The notes: generated by a model from the letters alone, not told the origin. Positions 33,554 to 41,323 are shown, counted from the first letter of the stretch. The stretch: 43,219 nt of DNA from Acidobacteriota bacterium (GCA_018971185.1 JAGXBH010000016.1:1-43219); one strand, 5' to 3'. Numbers and translations: made by a program.

Positions 33554-34140
33554 TAGACCCCTTGGCGCAGCGCGGACCGATCGATGACGGCGTCGATGAA
33601 GCCATACTCCAGGGCCTCCTCGGCCGTGAACCAGCGGTCGCGGTCCGAGTCAGCTTCGATGCGCTCGAGGGACTGACCGGTGTGAAAGGCGATCCGCTCG
33701 GCCAGCATCGTCTTCATGTAGACGATCTGCTCGGCCTGGATGGCGATGTCCGAGGCCTGGCCCTGCATCCCGCCCATGGACGGCTGGTGCATCAGGATGC
33801 GGCTGTGGGGCAACGAGAAGCGCTTCCCCTTCGTCCCCGCGCACAGCAGGAATTGGCCCATGGACGCGGCCATTCCGACGCAGATGGTGCGGATGTCACA
33901 GTTGACGTACTGCATGGTGTCGTAGATCGCCAGACCGTCGGTGACCGACCCCCCCGGCGAGTTGATGTAGAGACTGATGTCCTTGCCCGGGTCCTCGGCC
34001 TCAAGGAGGAGGAGCTCCGCGCAGATACGGTTCGCCGCGCTCTGGTCGACCTGGGAACCGAGGAAGACGATGCGCTCGCGCAGCAGGCGCTGGTTGAGAT
34101 CGTTGGCACCGAAGGTGTCCGACATGGAGGAGTTGATCAT
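33553..34140 (-). CDS. clpP: ATP-dependent Clp protease proteolytic subunit
   Basis: The 195-residue product has the ClpP Ser-His-Asp triad: Ser93 in GMAASMGQ, His118 in ILMHQPS, and Asp168 in DSDRDRW. It lacks a long propeptide. ClpP forms a 14-subunit barrel fed by ClpX or ClpC; clpX is not adjacent, which is unusual, and the next genes are an exporter pair. The ATG at 34140 is supported by TAGATT six bases upstream. An internal ATG at 34125 is possible. Confidence 0.94.
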   Translation of the reverse strand: MINSSMSDTFGANDLNQRLLRERIVFLGSQVDQSAANRICAELLLLEAEDPGKDISLYINSPGGSVTDGLAIYDTMQYVNCDIRTICVGMAASMGQFLLCAGTKGKRFSLPHSRILMHQPSMGGMQGQASDIAIQAEQIVYMKTMLAERIAFHTGQSLERIEADSDRDRWFTAEEALEYGFIDAVIDRSALRQGV

Positions 34141-34146
34141 GGAACT

Positions 34147-34193
34147 AATCTACCGTGCCTCCCCTACGGCGCGGACTCACTGGGGCCTAGACT
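34147..34193. promoter_or_regulatory. Divergent promoters for clpP (minus) and tRNA-Leu (plus)
   Basis: TAGATT (34152-34147) lies six bases before the clpP ATG and TAGACT (34188-34193) ten bases before the mature tRNA-Leu 5' end. The two hexamers are 35 bp apart. Confidence 0.55.
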
Positions 34194-34203
34194 CTGGGCG
34201 TTG

Positions 34204-34283
34204 GCGGGCGTGGCGGAATTGGCAGACGCGCTGGTTTTAGGTACCAGTTCTTCGGAGTGTGGGTTCGAGTCCCTCCGCCCGCA
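34204..34283 (+). tRNA. tRNA-Leu (anticodon TAG)
   Basis: The acceptor GCGGGCG pairs with CGCCCGC, the anticodon stem is CTGGT/ACCAG with TAG at 34238-34240, and a class II variable arm (TTCTTCGGAGTG) follows. The T-arm reads GGGTTCGAGTCCC. The next bases after discriminator A are CCG, so CCA must be added enzymatically. Confidence 0.95.
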
Positions 34284-34654
34284 CCGACGTTCGCTGGCCG
34301 CAGCCCACGCGACTGCGCCCACGGCGCGCTGGCGCCTCACCTGAGCGCCTCCTCGGCCACCGTGGTTCGTACCGACCCTCGTCGCACGACTTCCCTTGGT
34401 GTCGTCACGGATCGTCGCGCTCCAACGCCTACTCTCGGGGCTCCAGAGTTCGAACACGGGGGCCCGCCGTGGACCCGGCCCATTGCACGAGATGGCAGGT
34501 ATCTCCCGCGAATCGGGGTAACGGTGCGTGCGAAGGTGTCACGGGGCCCGTGGACCTGCTAGCGTGGCATTCGCTGTCTATGCCGCATTTCCGCGGTGGA
34601 GCCGATTCGACTGTGACATATCGAGTTGGGCTCATCTCAACTTGTAGGAGTCAT
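34284..34654 (+). other. 371-bp gap holding the helicase leader; no gene seen
   Basis: No reading frame here looks real; the long frame in phase with the helicase has no family match and lacks a start signal. The 3' part probably carries the helicase promoter and 5' untranslated region, with a hairpin at 34624-34642. GGCGC-GCTG-GCGCC (near 34324-34337) could help end the tRNA-Leu transcript. Confidence 0.45.
34624..34642 (+). promoter_or_regulatory. Hairpin immediately upstream of the helicase ribosome site
   Basis: AGTTGGG and CTCAACT pair (seven pairs, one G-U) around a CTCAT loop and end two bases before the TAGGAG ribosome site at 34645-34650. Since the protein ends in a cold-shock domain, a temperature-sensitive leader is conceivable. 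Confidence 0.4.
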
Positions 34655-36454
34655 ATGTCCATGTCCTTTGCCGACCTCGGCGTGCCGTCGAACCTCGTCG
34701 AGCGTCTCGCCGCGCGTGGCATCACTGAGGCGTTCCCCATCCAAGAGGCCGCCTTGCCTGACGCCCTCGAGGGTCGCGACGTCGTGGGGAAGGCGGTCAC
34801 CGGGTCGGGTAAGACCCTGGCCTTCGGCCTGCCCTTGATGGCCCGATTGACCAAGGCACGACCGCGCAAGCCCCACGGGCTGGTGCTCGTCCCCACGCGC
34901 GAGCTCGCCGCACAGGTTCAGAAGGAACTGGCGAACCTGACCGACGACCGGGGTCGACGCGTGATCTGCGTCTACGGCGGCACCTCGTACAACGTGGCGC
35001 GCAAGGCGCTGAACTTCGGCGTCGACGTCGTGGTGGCGTGCCCGGGACGGCTCGAGGACATGCTCGAGCAGGGCGCCTTCGACCTCTCCCAGATCACCAC
35101 CGTGGTCGTCGACGAAGCGGACCGCATGGCCGACATGGGCTTCCTGCCCGCCGTGCGTCGCATCATGGCCGCAACGCCGCCCGAGCGCCACGTGATGCTC
35201 TTCTCGGCCACCATGGGTCCCGACGTCAAGTCGCTCGTCAAGGAGTTCACCGACGACGCCGCCGTGCATGACGTGGTCGGCGAGGAGGCGCCGAGCGACG
35301 TCGATCACTACTTCTGGCGCGTGCCGCGCGACCAGCGTCCCCAATTCGCCGCCGACATCATCGAGGAGTACGAGCGCGCCATCGTCTTCACCCGCACCAA
35401 GCACGGGGCTGACCGTCTCGCCCGCCAACTCGGGGAACGCGGCATCTCGGCCGTCGCATTGCACGGTGACCGCACCCAGGCGCAGCGAGAGCGCGCCCTG
35501 CGCAGCGTCAAGAGCGGTCACGTCCAGGTACTGGTGGCGACCGACGTCGCCGCCCGCGGCATCCACATCGACCTGCTACCGGTCGTGATCCACTACGACC
35601 CGCCAGCCCAGGCGACCGACTACCTGCACCGCTCAGGTCGCACCGGACGGGCCGGGGCCACCGGCGTGGTTATTTCCCTAGTGGGAGAGGACGCCGTCGG
35701 ACAAGTGAAGCGCCTGCAGCGCGCCCTCGGTCTCCCGATGTCGGTCGAGTCCCGCGAGGACGCGCCCGCCATCCGATTGGGAGCTGTCGATGACGCCGCC
35801 GCGGCAGAGCGCATCGACGAGCGTGGTGGCAAGGGTCGTGGTGAGCGAGGGGCACCTCGTGAGCGTCACACCCCCGCACGTGGCGAACGCGGGCCTCGAT
35901 CCTTTGAACGGCGTGAGCGACCCACGGGCGAACGGGGCGGTGCCGCGCGCGGTGCGCGCAACGACCGTGACGACAACGGCCGTGGTTACAACGACCGCAA
36001 CGAGCGACCCGCCCGGCCCGAGCGCGGTTTCAACGAGCGTGGCGGACGCTCGATGTCGGAGCGCAACGAGCGTGGTGCGCGACCGGGGCGTGACGTCGCC
36101 GACCGTGGCGAGCGATCCTTCGCGGATCGCGACCGAAACGACCGTAACGACCGCGGTCCACGCGGATTCAACGACCGCAACGAGCGACTCGCTCGACCCG
36201 AACGCTCCGCGGGCGCGTCGAAGGCGGGCCACCGCGAGGCGGTCGTGAGCTTCTTCAACGACTCCAAGGGCTTCGGCTTCGCCAGCGACGACAAGGGGGA
36301 CGACCTCTTCATCCACTTCTCGAGCATCCAAGGCGACGGGTTCAAGTCACTCAGCCAGGGGCAGAAGATCATCTTCGAAGAGGCACACGGACCCAAGGGT
36401 CGCGAGGCGCGCAACGTGCGCGTCGTCGGTGGTGCGCGCGAACGCCGATACTAG
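34655..36454 (+). CDS. DEAD-box RNA helicase with C-terminal cold-shock domain
   Basis: The 599-residue product has two RecA-like helicase domains: motif I AVTGSGKT (47-54), PTRELA, DEAD (153-156), SAT (184-186), VATDVAARGIHI, and HRSGRTGR (325-332). A linker of about 145 residues rich in Arg, Gly, Asn, Asp and Glu (about 385-525) follows, with repeated NDRNER-type units. The last 70 residues form a CspA-like cold-shock domain with RNP1-like KGFGFA (538-543) and RNP2-like LFIHFS (551-556). It should bind and unwind structured RNA, perhaps in the cold or on ribosomes, with the tail adding RNA affinity. The ATG at 34655 follows TAGGAG by four bases; a second ATG at 34661 has better spacing and would remove two residues. 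The FKBP gene follows after eight bases. Confidence 0.9.
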   Translation: MSMSFADLGVPSNLVERLAARGITEAFPIQEAALPDALEGRDVVGKAVTGSGKTLAFGLPLMARLTKARPRKPHGLVLVPTRELAAQVQKELANLTDDRGRRVICVYGGTSYNVARKALNFGVDVVVACPGRLEDMLEQGAFDLSQITTVVVDEADRMADMGFLPAVRRIMAATPPERHVMLFSATMGPDVKSLVKEFTDDAAVHDVVGEEAPSDVDHYFWRVPRDQRPQFAADIIEEYERAIVFTRTKHGADRLARQLGERGISAVALHGDRTQAQRERALRSVKSGHVQVLVATDVAARGIHIDLLPVVIHYDPPAQATDYLHRSGRTGRAGATGVVISLVGEDAVGQVKRLQRALGLPMSVESREDAPAIRLGAVDDAAAAERIDERGGKGRGERGAPRERHTPARGERGPRSFERRERPTGERGGAARGARNDRDDNGRGYNDRNERPARPERGFNERGGRSMSERNERGARPGRDVADRGERSFADRDRNDRNDRGPRGFNDRNERLARPERSAGASKAGHREAVVSFFNDSKGFGFASDDKGDDLFIHFSSIQGDGFKSLSQGQKIIFEEAHGPKGREARNVRVVGGARERRY

Positions 36455-36462
36455 GAGACGCC

Positions 36463-36834
36463 ATGACCGATAAGCCACTCGTCGAACCCCACCTCGGAGA
36501 CGCCCCATCGGATCTCCTCATCGAAGACATCGTCGTCGGCACGGGCGAGCCCGCCGCCGCCGGTCAGACCGCCGTCGTGCACTACGTGGGCGTCGGGGCG
36601 ACCAGCGGCGAGGAGTTCGACGCGTCGTGGAACCGCAACGAGACCTTCTCCTTCACCCTGGGTGCTGGCTACGTGATCAAGGGGTGGGATGAGGGCGTCC
36701 AGGGGATGCGCGTCGGTGGGCGCCGACGCCTCGTCATTCCCGCCCACCTCGGCTACGGGAGCCGAGGCGCTGGCGGCGTCATCGCTCCCGGCGAGACCCT
36801 CATCTTCGTCGTGGACCTCGTGGAGCTGCGCTAG
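36463..36834 (+). CDS. FKBP-type peptidyl-prolyl cis-trans isomerase
   Basis: The 123-residue product is a single FKBP domain: VVHYVGVGATSGEEFDASW, GYVIKGWDEGVQGMRVGGRRRLVIPAHLGYG, and GETLIFVVDLVEL, with the aromatic pocket residues in place. There is no signal peptide, so it assists cytoplasmic protein folding. A TAGGAG site overlaps the helicase stop codon, suggesting co-transcription with the helicase. It converges on the LON-domain gene with only four bases between coding ends. Confidence 0.92.
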   Translation: MTDKPLVEPHLGDAPSDLLIEDIVVGTGEPAAAGQTAVVHYVGVGATSGEEFDASWNRNETFSFTLGAGYVIKGWDEGVQGMRVGGRRRLVIPAHLGYGSRGAGGVIAPGETLIFVVDLVELR

Positions 36835-36838
36835 GGCG

Positions 36839-37477
36839 TCACACGAGGGGCGTACGACTGTCCACGTTGAGCATGCGCTGATAGTCGCCGTATCGCTCGC
36901 AACAGACCTCGACGAGGTATCGCAGTCGCTCGTTGGGGTCGCGCAGCGAGATGACCTTGAACTGATCGAGCAACGCCATCGGCGTCATGGAACACAACTG
37001 CCAGCTGCGCACCCAGGGATCCTCGTCCATGTGGCAGTTCGTCGCGAAGACCTCGTCGGCCGCCACTTCGCTCTGCAGGCTGCGAAGGGCCCGCACCGAC
37101 GACTCCGCCAGGCGGAGGAGCTCGGGGTCGATCATCACGTCGTCACACCACCGCTCCTCGGCGAGGGCGCGCGGATAGGGCTGATCCTCGAGCCACGAGG
37201 TGATGGCAAAGCACGATCCTCCCTCGGCGACCACCAATACCTTCCCGTCGTCCAGGCGCTGCTGACCGCGGATGGTGAGCATCGTGCCCACGAAGGTCCG
37301 CTCGTCACCCCCACCCACCTCGGAGCCGCGCGCGATGAGGCACGTGCCGAAACGCTGCGACTCGGCGACGTCGTCGAGGAGCTGACGATATCGGGACTCG
37401 AAGACGCACAGACCGACGACCTGATGAGGAAAGACCACCATCCCCAACGGGAACATGGCAACTTCGGCGCTCGTCAC
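36839..37477 (-). CDS. LON substrate-binding domain protein (stand-alone)
   Basis: The 212-residue product begins with the Lon N-terminal PUA-like fold, MFPLGMVVFPHQVVGLCVFESRYRQLLDD, continues with IRGQQRL, and ends in a helical bundle (WQLCSMTPMALLDQFKVISLRDPNERLRYLVE). It lacks the ATPase and protease parts of Lon. Such proteins are widespread in actinobacteria and of unknown role. The GTG at 37477 has TAGGCT six bases upstream, favouring it over the internal ATG at 37456. Confidence 0.87.
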   Translation of the reverse strand: MTSAEVAMFPLGMVVFPHQVVGLCVFESRYRQLLDDVAESQRFGTCLIARGSEVGGGDERTFVGTMLTIRGQQRLDDGKVLVVAEGGSCFAITSWLEDQPYPRALAEERWCDDVMIDPELLRLAESSVRALRSLQSEVAADEVFATNCHMDEDPWVRSWQLCSMTPMALLDQFKVISLRDPNERLRYLVEVCCERYGDYQRMLNVDSRTPLV

Positions 37478-37483
37478 GCGGCC

Positions 37484-37489
37484 AGCCTA
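37484..37489 (-). promoter_or_regulatory. -10 element TAGGCT for the LON-domain gene (leaderless)
   Basis: TAGGCT at 37489-37484 is followed by six bases (GGCCGC) and the GTG at 37477; it lies just after the rdgB stop, giving the LON gene its own transcript. Confidence 0.55.
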
Positions 37490-37506
37490 GAGGCGCGCAG
37501 TCGCCA

Positions 37507-38091
37507 TCACGACGCCAACGCCGCCGCCAGGGCGCGCAGCGCGCGGGCGCGATGCGAGGTGGCGTTCTTCTCGTCGGTCGAGAACTCGGCGAGGGTCCGC
37601 CCGGCGCCGTCGTTCGGTTCGAAGACCGGGTCGTATCCGAAACCGTTGGCGCCGCGACCGGCGACGGCGATGCGCCCCTCGAGAACGCCCTCGACCCAGA
37701 GGGACTCGCCCGAGGGGTAGGCCACGGCGATGACGGTACGAAAAGCGGCGCCGCGCTCGGGCGCGGCGACGCCCGCCAACTCCTCGAGGAGCTTGGCGAC
37801 GTTCTCCTCGTACGTGGCCCCCTCGCGGGCGTAGCGTGCGCTCAAGACCCCCGGACGACCGCCGAGCGCCTCGACGAAGAGACCAGTGTCGTCGGCGATG
37901 GCGGCCACCCCCGTCGCTTCGACGAGTGCGCGCGCCTTGAGCAGGGCGTTGCCCTGCAGGGTCGACTCACTCTCCTCCACGTCGGGCACGTCATCGGGGC
38001 GCGCGAGGAGGGTGACACCGAGATCGCCCAAGACCGCCCTGATCTCCTCGGTCTTGTGGGGATTGGCCGTGGCCAGCACGAAGGTGGTCAC
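37507..38091 (-). CDS. rdgB: XTP/dITP diphosphatase (non-canonical purine NTP pyrophosphatase)
   Basis: RdgB removes ITP, dITP and XTP from nucleotide pools. The 194-residue product shows [12 protein letters not shown] (nucleotide loop), the metal-binding [33 protein letters not shown], and the terminal SHRARAL. The GTG at 38091 overlaps the rph stop (GTGA). In mycobacteria the rdgB homologue also follows rphA. Confidence 0.94.
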   Translation of the reverse strand: MTTFVLATANPHKTEEIRAVLGDLGVTLLARPDDVPDVEESESTLQGNALLKARALVEATGVAAIADDTGLFVEALGGRPGVLSARYAREGATYEENVAKLLEELAGVAAPERGAAFRTVIAVAYPSGESLWVEGVLEGRIAVAGRGANGFGYDPVFEPNDGAGRTLAEFSTDEKNATSHRARALRALAAALAS

Positions 38092-38831
38092 GGTCGTGGG
38101 CGCGGCGCGACGGAGAGCACCTCGCGCTGCGCGGCGTGGATGGCACTGATCCCCGCCGCCGCCAGATCGAGCAGGACGTCGAGTTGGGTCCGCGAGAAGG
38201 GGGCTTGCTCGGCGGTCCCTTGGACCTCGACGAATCCGCCGTCGCCCGTCATCACCACGTTCATGTCGGTGTCGGCCCGGCTGTCCTCCTCGTAGGGAAG
38301 GTCGAGCATCGCGACTCCCCCGACGACGCCCACCGACACTGCGGCCACCAGATCGCGTAGCGGGTGCTCGGTGAGGACGCCGCGCTGGACCAGTCGCGTC
38401 AGAGCGTCGTGCAGAGCCACGTAACCACCGCAGATCGACGCGGTGCGGGTCCCCCCGTCGGCCTGGAGGACGTCACAGTCCACCGTGATCGACACGTCGG
38501 GCATGGCCTCGAGTCGCGTCACCGTCCGCAACGAACGACCGATCAGTCGCTGGATCTCCTGGGTGCGCCCGGACTGGCGACCCTTGGCCGCCTCGCGGTT
38601 CGCCCGTTCCGGCGTCGAACCCGGGAGCATCGAGTACTCCGCGGTGACCCACCCCTTACCGGTGCCGCGCAACCACCGCGGCACGTCGTCTTGCACCGAG
38701 GCGGTGCATAATACGCGGGTGCGCCCGAAACTGACGAGCACCGAACCCAGCGCCATCTCGGTGTAATCGCGCTCGAAGCTGAGCGGGCGCGCCTGCTCCG
38801 CCGTGCGCCCGTCGGCACGAAGCTCAGTCAT
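38088..38831 (-). CDS. rph: Ribonuclease PH
   Basis: RNase PH trims tRNA 3' ends phosphorolytically. The 247-residue product matches the family along its length: an N-terminal [40 protein letters not shown], the GRSLRTV block, [21 protein letters not shown], and the EVQGTAE motif near the C-terminus. The ATG at 38831 follows GAGGAG by four bases and starts [10 protein letters not shown]; a longer frame to 38969 has no family support. Confidence 0.95.
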   Translation of the reverse strand: MTELRADGRTAEQARPLSFERDYTEMALGSVLVSFGRTRVLCTASVQDDVPRWLRGTGKGWVTAEYSMLPGSTPERANREAAKGRQSGRTQEIQRLIGRSLRTVTRLEAMPDVSITVDCDVLQADGGTRTASICGGYVALHDALTRLVQRGVLTEHPLRDLVAAVSVGVVGGVAMLDLPYEEDSRADTDMNVVMTGDGGFVEVQGTAEQAPFSRTQLDVLLDLAAAGISAIHAAQREVLSVAPRPRP

Positions 38832-38887
38832 GGTTCTCCTCGTTCTCGGTCCGACCGACCACGGTAGTGGAGATTGCGCGGGCGTGA

Positions 38888-39853
38888 CTAGAAGTAGATG
38901 ATCCTCTTGGCGCGCTCGACGACCTCGTCGATGTCGTCGCTCCACGCGCCGGTCGAGAGGTACTTCCATCCGTCGTCACAGGCGATGGTCACGATCGTGG
39001 CCCGCTGGTCGTCAGGCACCATGTTCGCGCACTTGACGGCGCCGGCCATGATCGCTCCCGAGGAGATCCCCACGAAGAGGCCCACCTCGGTCATGCGTCG
39101 CGTCCACTCGATCGACTCCTTGGGGCGAACCACCACCTTACGGTCGAGCATCTCGGCCCCGTGGTTATCGAGGAAGATCGGCGGGATGTAGCCGTCGTCG
39201 AGGCTGCGCAGTCCGTCCACCATCTCGCCACTCGGCGGTTCGACCGCCCAGACCTGGGTGTCGGGCTTGTTCTCCTTGAGGTAGCGCCCCACGCCCATCA
39301 GCGTGCCCGAGGTGCCCAGGCCCGCGACGAAGTGCGTGATCTCGGGGACGTCGTGCAGGATCTCGGGCCCCGTGGAGCGATAGTGCGCGAGCGGATTGCT
39401 CGGGTTGGCGTACTGGTATAGGAAGACCCACTCGGGGTGCTCACTCGCGAGGCGCTGCGCCAGGCGCACCGCCCCGTTGGAACCCTCTGTGCCGGGCGAG
39501 TCGATGATCTCGGCCCCCCAGGCGACCAGCAGTTGTCGCCGCTCGGGGGACACGTTCGAGGGCAGGACGACCTTGAGGTGATAACCCCGCAGACGACAGA
39601 CCATGGCCAGGGCGATACCGGTGTTCCCCGAGGAGGGCTCGATGAGTACCTGGTCGGGCTCGCCCGGCACGAGCGCACCCTGCGCCTCGGCGGCGTCGAT
39701 CAGGGAGATCGCCACACGGTCCTTCACCGAGCCCGCCGGATTGCGCCCTTCGAGCTTGGCCAGGATGGTGACGTTGGACTTCGGCGAGAGCGCACTGACG
39801 TCGACGATCGGCGTGTCGCCGATGAGTTCGAGCACCGAGGCGTAGCGAGCCAC
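38888..39853 (-). CDS. cysM: Cysteine synthase, CysM type (CysO-dependent by context)
   Basis: The 321-residue PLP enzyme has the cofactor Lys44 in [10 protein letters not shown], the substrate loop [25 protein letters not shown], and a late SSGAIMAG. Its neighbours cysO and mec identify it with the mycobacterial CysM that uses O-phosphoserine and the CysO thiocarboxylate as sulfur donor rather than free sulfide. The GTG at 39853 overlaps the cysO stop (TAGTG). The C-terminal tail is short, ending KRIIYF. Substrate preference is inferred from context. Confidence 0.9.
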   Translation of the reverse strand: MARYASVLELIGDTPIVDVSALSPKSNVTILAKLEGRNPAGSVKDRVAISLIDAAEAQGALVPGEPDQVLIEPSSGNTGIALAMVCRLRGYHLKVVLPSNVSPERRQLLVAWGAEIIDSPGTEGSNGAVRLAQRLASEHPEWVFLYQYANPSNPLAHYRSTGPEILHDVPEITHFVAGLGTSGTLMGVGRYLKENKPDTQVWAVEPPSGEMVDGLRSLDDGYIPPIFLDNHGAEMLDRKVVVRPKESIEWTRRMTEVGLFVGISSGAIMAGAVKCANMVPDDQRATIVTIACDDGWKYLSTGAWSDDIDEVVERAKRIIYF

Positions 39854-40134
39854 TACCTCGCCCCCCCGGCGACGGCGGGGAGCAGGGTGATCTCGTCGCT
39901 CTCGGCGACGGGCGCGTCGACGCCGCCGAGGTAGCGCACGTCGTCGTCGTTGACGTAGACGTTGAGGAAGCGGTGCAGCGAACCGTCGTCGTTGAGCAGT
40001 TGGCCCTTCACGGCCGGGAAGCGCGCGGTCACGTCGGAGAGGACCGCCCCGATGGTCGACCCCTCGACCGTGATGCTCGTGGCCCCGCCCATGGCCGGAC
40101 GCAGGACGGTGGGGATACGCAGCAGTGCTGACAT
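39853..40134 (-). CDS. cysO: CysO-like sulfur carrier protein (ubiquitin fold, MoaD/ThiS family)
   Basis: The 93-residue protein has a beta-grasp fold pattern and the family blocks RIPTVLRPAMGGATSITVEG, HRFLNVYVNDDDVRYLGGVD and LLPAVAGG. In mycobacterial CysO the C-terminal diglycine carries the thiocarboxylate. Here GG (90-91) is followed by two more residues, Ala-Arg, so the carrier probably must be trimmed before activation. The JAMM protease encoded just upstream is the obvious candidate. The ATG at 40134 gives the family start; the longer frame is a shadow. Confidence 0.9.
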   Translation of the reverse strand: MSALLRIPTVLRPAMGGATSITVEGSTIGAVLSDVTARFPAVKGQLLNDDGSLHRFLNVYVNDDDVRYLGGVDAPVAESDEITLLPAVAGGAR

Positions 40135-40175
40135 GAGATCTCTTTTCGACGACGAATTCAATACCTGACCAACCC

Positions 40176-40228
40176 CGTCAACTTTAATCGTCGTACGCTG
40201 CCCGCGTGACCCGCGACGATCGTCGCGG
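40176..40228 (-). promoter_or_regulatory. Region between mec and cysO: 18-bp palindrome and possible promoter
   Basis: CCGCGACGATCGTCGCGG (40211-40228) is a perfect 18-bp palindrome lying 21 bp after the mec stop, a likely hairpin that ends or weakens the mec transcript. TTGACG (40181-40176) further on could be a -35 for a separate cysO promoter in an AT-rich stretch. Confidence 0.45.
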
Positions 40229-40249
40229 TGTATCTGCGACCACGCGGAT

Positions 40250-40690
40250 TCAGTGATCGGACGGGCGCGGCGACGTCTCCTCGGGGGCCAACCCCTCGAC
40301 GCGGACCAGTTCCTCGACGACCTCGCCCTCGACGATGGAGTAGCTACGCAGCTCGCTGGGTACCTGCGCCAGGGAGACGAGGACGTAGTGCCAGGCCGGG
40401 TCGGGCGCCTGGCGGATGTCCGTCGGGCTGGGGTACGCCGCGGAGTGGGTGTGGGAATGGAAGACGCCGACGACCTCGAGGCCCTCGTCGTCAGCGCGAC
40501 GAAAGGTGCGCAGGAGTACCTTGGGGTCGATCTCGTAAACCTTGGCCGACGCCGCGATGTTGTCGCTCGCGACGACATCCACGACGACGCCCTCGCTCGT
40601 GCCCAGGAGCAGTCCGCAGCCCTCGTCGGGGAGGGCGCGGATGCAGGTGGCGAGCATGGCGGCGCGCTGGCTGGCGGTGATCGTGAGCAT
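40250..40690 (-). CDS. mec: JAMM/MPN+ metalloprotease Mec
   Basis: The 146-residue product has the complete JAMM zinc site: Glu23 in DEGCGLLLG, His78 and His80, Ser88 and Asp91 in HSHTHSAAYPSPTD. In mycobacteria Mec releases cysteine from the CysO-cysteine adduct formed by CysM. Here it may also remove the two residues beyond the CysO diglycine. The ATG at 40690 has TATGGT seven bases upstream; the longer frame to 40822 has no support. Confidence 0.92.
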   Translation of the reverse strand: MLTITASQRAAMLATCIRALPDEGCGLLLGTSEGVVVDVVASDNIAASAKVYEIDPKVLLRTFRRADDEGLEVVGVFHSHTHSAAYPSPTDIRQAPDPAWHYVLVSLAQVPSELRSYSIVEGEVVEELVRVEGLAPEETSPRPSDH

Positions 40691-40697
40691 CCTTGCC

Positions 40698-40736
40698 ACC
40701 ATAGTGAAGTCCCCCGGCGCGCGTCCTGGGTACGCT
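40698..40736. promoter_or_regulatory. Compact divergent leaderless promoters for mec and smpB
   Basis: TATGGT (40703-40698, minus) lies seven bases before the mec ATG and TACGCT (40731-40736, plus) six bases before the smpB ATG, 27 bp apart. Confidence 0.55.
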
Positions 40737-40742
40737 GAGTGC

Positions 40743-41264
40743 ATGGCCCGCGCGAAGCAGATGCAAGAACGGCGCGCCAAGGCGAAGTCCGACGCCGCCG
40801 GGGGCGACCGCGTCGTCGCCACGAATCGGCGAGCCCGGCACGACTACGAGATCATCGAGACCCTCGAGTGCGGCATCGTCCTCACCGGTTCTGAGGTGAA
40901 ATCCCTGCGTGAGGGCAAGGCCCAGATCGCCGAGGCCTACGCCAGGGTCGACGAGGGTGAGTTGTGGTTGTTCCAGTCCCACGTCCCGCCCTGGGCCTTC
41001 GCCGCCGGATTCGGTAGCCACGATCCGGATCGACGCCGCAAGCTCCTGGTGCACCACCACGAACTACTGCGCTTGATCGACAAGACCAAGACCCAGCCCC
41101 TGACCATCGTGCCACTCAAGATGTACTTCCGCGACGGCCGGGCCAAGGTGGAGATCGCCCTGGCCAAGGGTCGAAAGCAACACGACCGCCGCCAGGCCAT
41201 CGCCGCGCGCGACGCCAATCGCGAGATCGCTCGCAGCATCAGGAACGCCGAGAAATTCTCCTGA
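40743..41264 (+). CDS. smpB: SsrA-binding protein SmpB
   Basis: SmpB binds tmRNA and mimics the anticodon arm during rescue of stalled ribosomes. The 173-residue product has the beta-barrel core NRRARHDYEIIETLECGIVLTGSEVKSLREGKAQIAEAYARV, the DPDRRRKLLVH block and the basic C-terminal tail. tmRNA is encoded 59 bp downstream on the same strand. The ATG at 40743 has TACGCT six bases upstream. Confidence 0.95.
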   Translation: MARAKQMQERRAKAKSDAAGGDRVVATNRRARHDYEIIETLECGIVLTGSEVKSLREGKAQIAEAYARVDEGELWLFQSHVPPWAFAAGFGSHDPDRRRKLLVHHHELLRLIDKTKTQPLTIVPLKMYFRDGRAKVEIALAKGRKQHDRRQAIAARDANREIARSIRNAEKFS

Positions 41265-41285
41265 CATTTCCGCGGCCCCCTGCGG

Positions 41286-41291
41286 TAGAAT
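41286..41291 (+). promoter_or_regulatory. Possible ssrA -10 element TAGAAT
   Basis: TAGAAT lies 32 bases before the mature tmRNA 5' end; CTGACA overlapping the smpB stop is a possible but widely spaced -35. A leader of about 25 bases would be removed by RNase P. Confidence 0.4.
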
Positions 41292-41323
41292 TGATTCCCG
41301 GCCAGATTGGTCGGAACTGACGA

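Noticed and set aside
34259..34654. 132 extra N-terminal residues on the DEAD-box helicase
   Set aside because: The frame begins inside tRNA-Leu and passes through the leader; the ribosome site TAGGAG and family start place initiation at 34655 or 34661.
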